From Halomonas chromatireducens (GTDB lineage Bacteria > Pseudomonadota > Gammaproteobacteria > Pseudomonadales > Halomonadaceae): DNA of 5,700 nucleotides. The notes under the pieces are model-generated. The model saw nothing but the letters and a program-made list of their open reading frames with translations, ran no database searches and was not told the origin of the DNA. The stretch's first letter is position 1. Each line of letters starts with the position of its first letter. A program made the translations under genes and the position numbers. This document shows positions 5,519 through 5,700 of the stretch, in pieces. The DNA is taken from positions 3,601,185 through 3,606,884 of the forward strand of contig NZ_CP014226.1 in assembly GCF_001545155.1 (NCBI RefSeq). The letters are read 5' to 3'.

Positions 5519-5700
5519 ATGAATGCGATTGCCAAGGCGATCGACACGCTCAATGAGACACTCGGGCGTGTCATTGCGCCGTTGATTGCCATCATCACCC
5601 TGGTGGTGCTTTACGACATTGCCTTGCGCTTCTTTACCGGGCGCCCGAGCGATTGGGCCTTCGATATCACCAAGATGCTGTTCGGCGCCCATTTCATGCT
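5519..5700 (+). CDS. dctQ: TRAP transporter small permease subunit (DctQ family), 3' end beyond the window
   Basis: The ATG at 5519 follows a GGAG at 5505-5508 with 10-nt spacing. Sixty codons are visible before the window ends. The N-terminus is a short amphipathic stretch with a first membrane segment at about residues 17-38 (VIAPLIAIITLVVLYDIALRFF). Next comes TGRPSDWAFDITKMLFGAHFML, which matches the conserved loop and second-helix start of TRAP small permeases (family pattern: R-P-x-x-W-A-x-D). The four-helix DctQ protein pairs with the large DctM permease in the inner membrane and works with DctP to import the substrate using a sodium gradient. DctM is expected just downstream, outside this window. 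Confidence 0.88.
   Translation, partial: MNAIAKAIDTLNETLGRVIAPLIAIITLVVLYDIALRFFTGRPSDWAFDITKMLFGAHFM

Overview
The window is about 63% G+C, all genes run on the + strand, and the proteins look like those of a marine or halophilic gammaproteobacterium. Halomonadaceae is my best guess: the mature TRAP binding protein is acidic, the catabolic gene set and TRAP transporter fit, and a CoxB with a fused cytochrome c tail is present. This placement is inferred from protein style, not from any marker gene.

Layout. (1) Positions 1-163 hold the 3' part of a coxB-type gene (cytochrome c oxidase subunit II, CXXCH haem motif). It breaks off abruptly. The break is marked by a perfect 22-bp inverted repeat (53-74 and 142-163): the second arm is the reverse complement of the haem-motif coding sequence. 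(2) Directly after it comes an AMP-forming acyl-CoA synthetase lacking its first ~35-45 residues (homology from about 164 to 1588). (3) It overlaps by ATGA a 388-aa SCP2/SCPx-type thiolase (1585-2751). (4) A 264-aa short-chain dehydrogenase (2815-3609) carries the complete catalytic and substrate-binding residue set of D-3-hydroxybutyrate dehydrogenase. (5) A PAS-LuxR regulator follows 15 nt later (3625-4191). (6) A 149-nt intergenic region contains a perfect 16-bp palindrome placed like a class II activator site. (7) A TRAP transporter operon begins with dctP (4341-5450). A strong hairpin follows, then the start of dctQ (5519 to the window end).

How the genes may work together (inference): the TRAP system would import a small hydroxy or keto acid. 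The dehydrogenase would oxidise the 3-hydroxy acid to a 3-keto acid (3-hydroxybutyrate to acetoacetate). The AMP-forming ligase would activate it to the CoA ester, and the thiolase would cleave it to acetyl-CoA. The PAS-LuxR protein, coded between the catabolic and transport genes, is the obvious candidate for the palindrome. This would be a compact uptake-and-degradation module for 3-hydroxybutyrate or a close relative. The SCP2-type thiolase leaves room for a longer or branched substrate.

The left junction is the strangest part. It joins a respiratory-chain gene to a catabolic operon through an inverted copy of local sequence, and it damages both genes. It is either a real template-switch rearrangement or an assembly/library chimera. 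I saw no tRNA, rRNA, CRISPR array or transposase.
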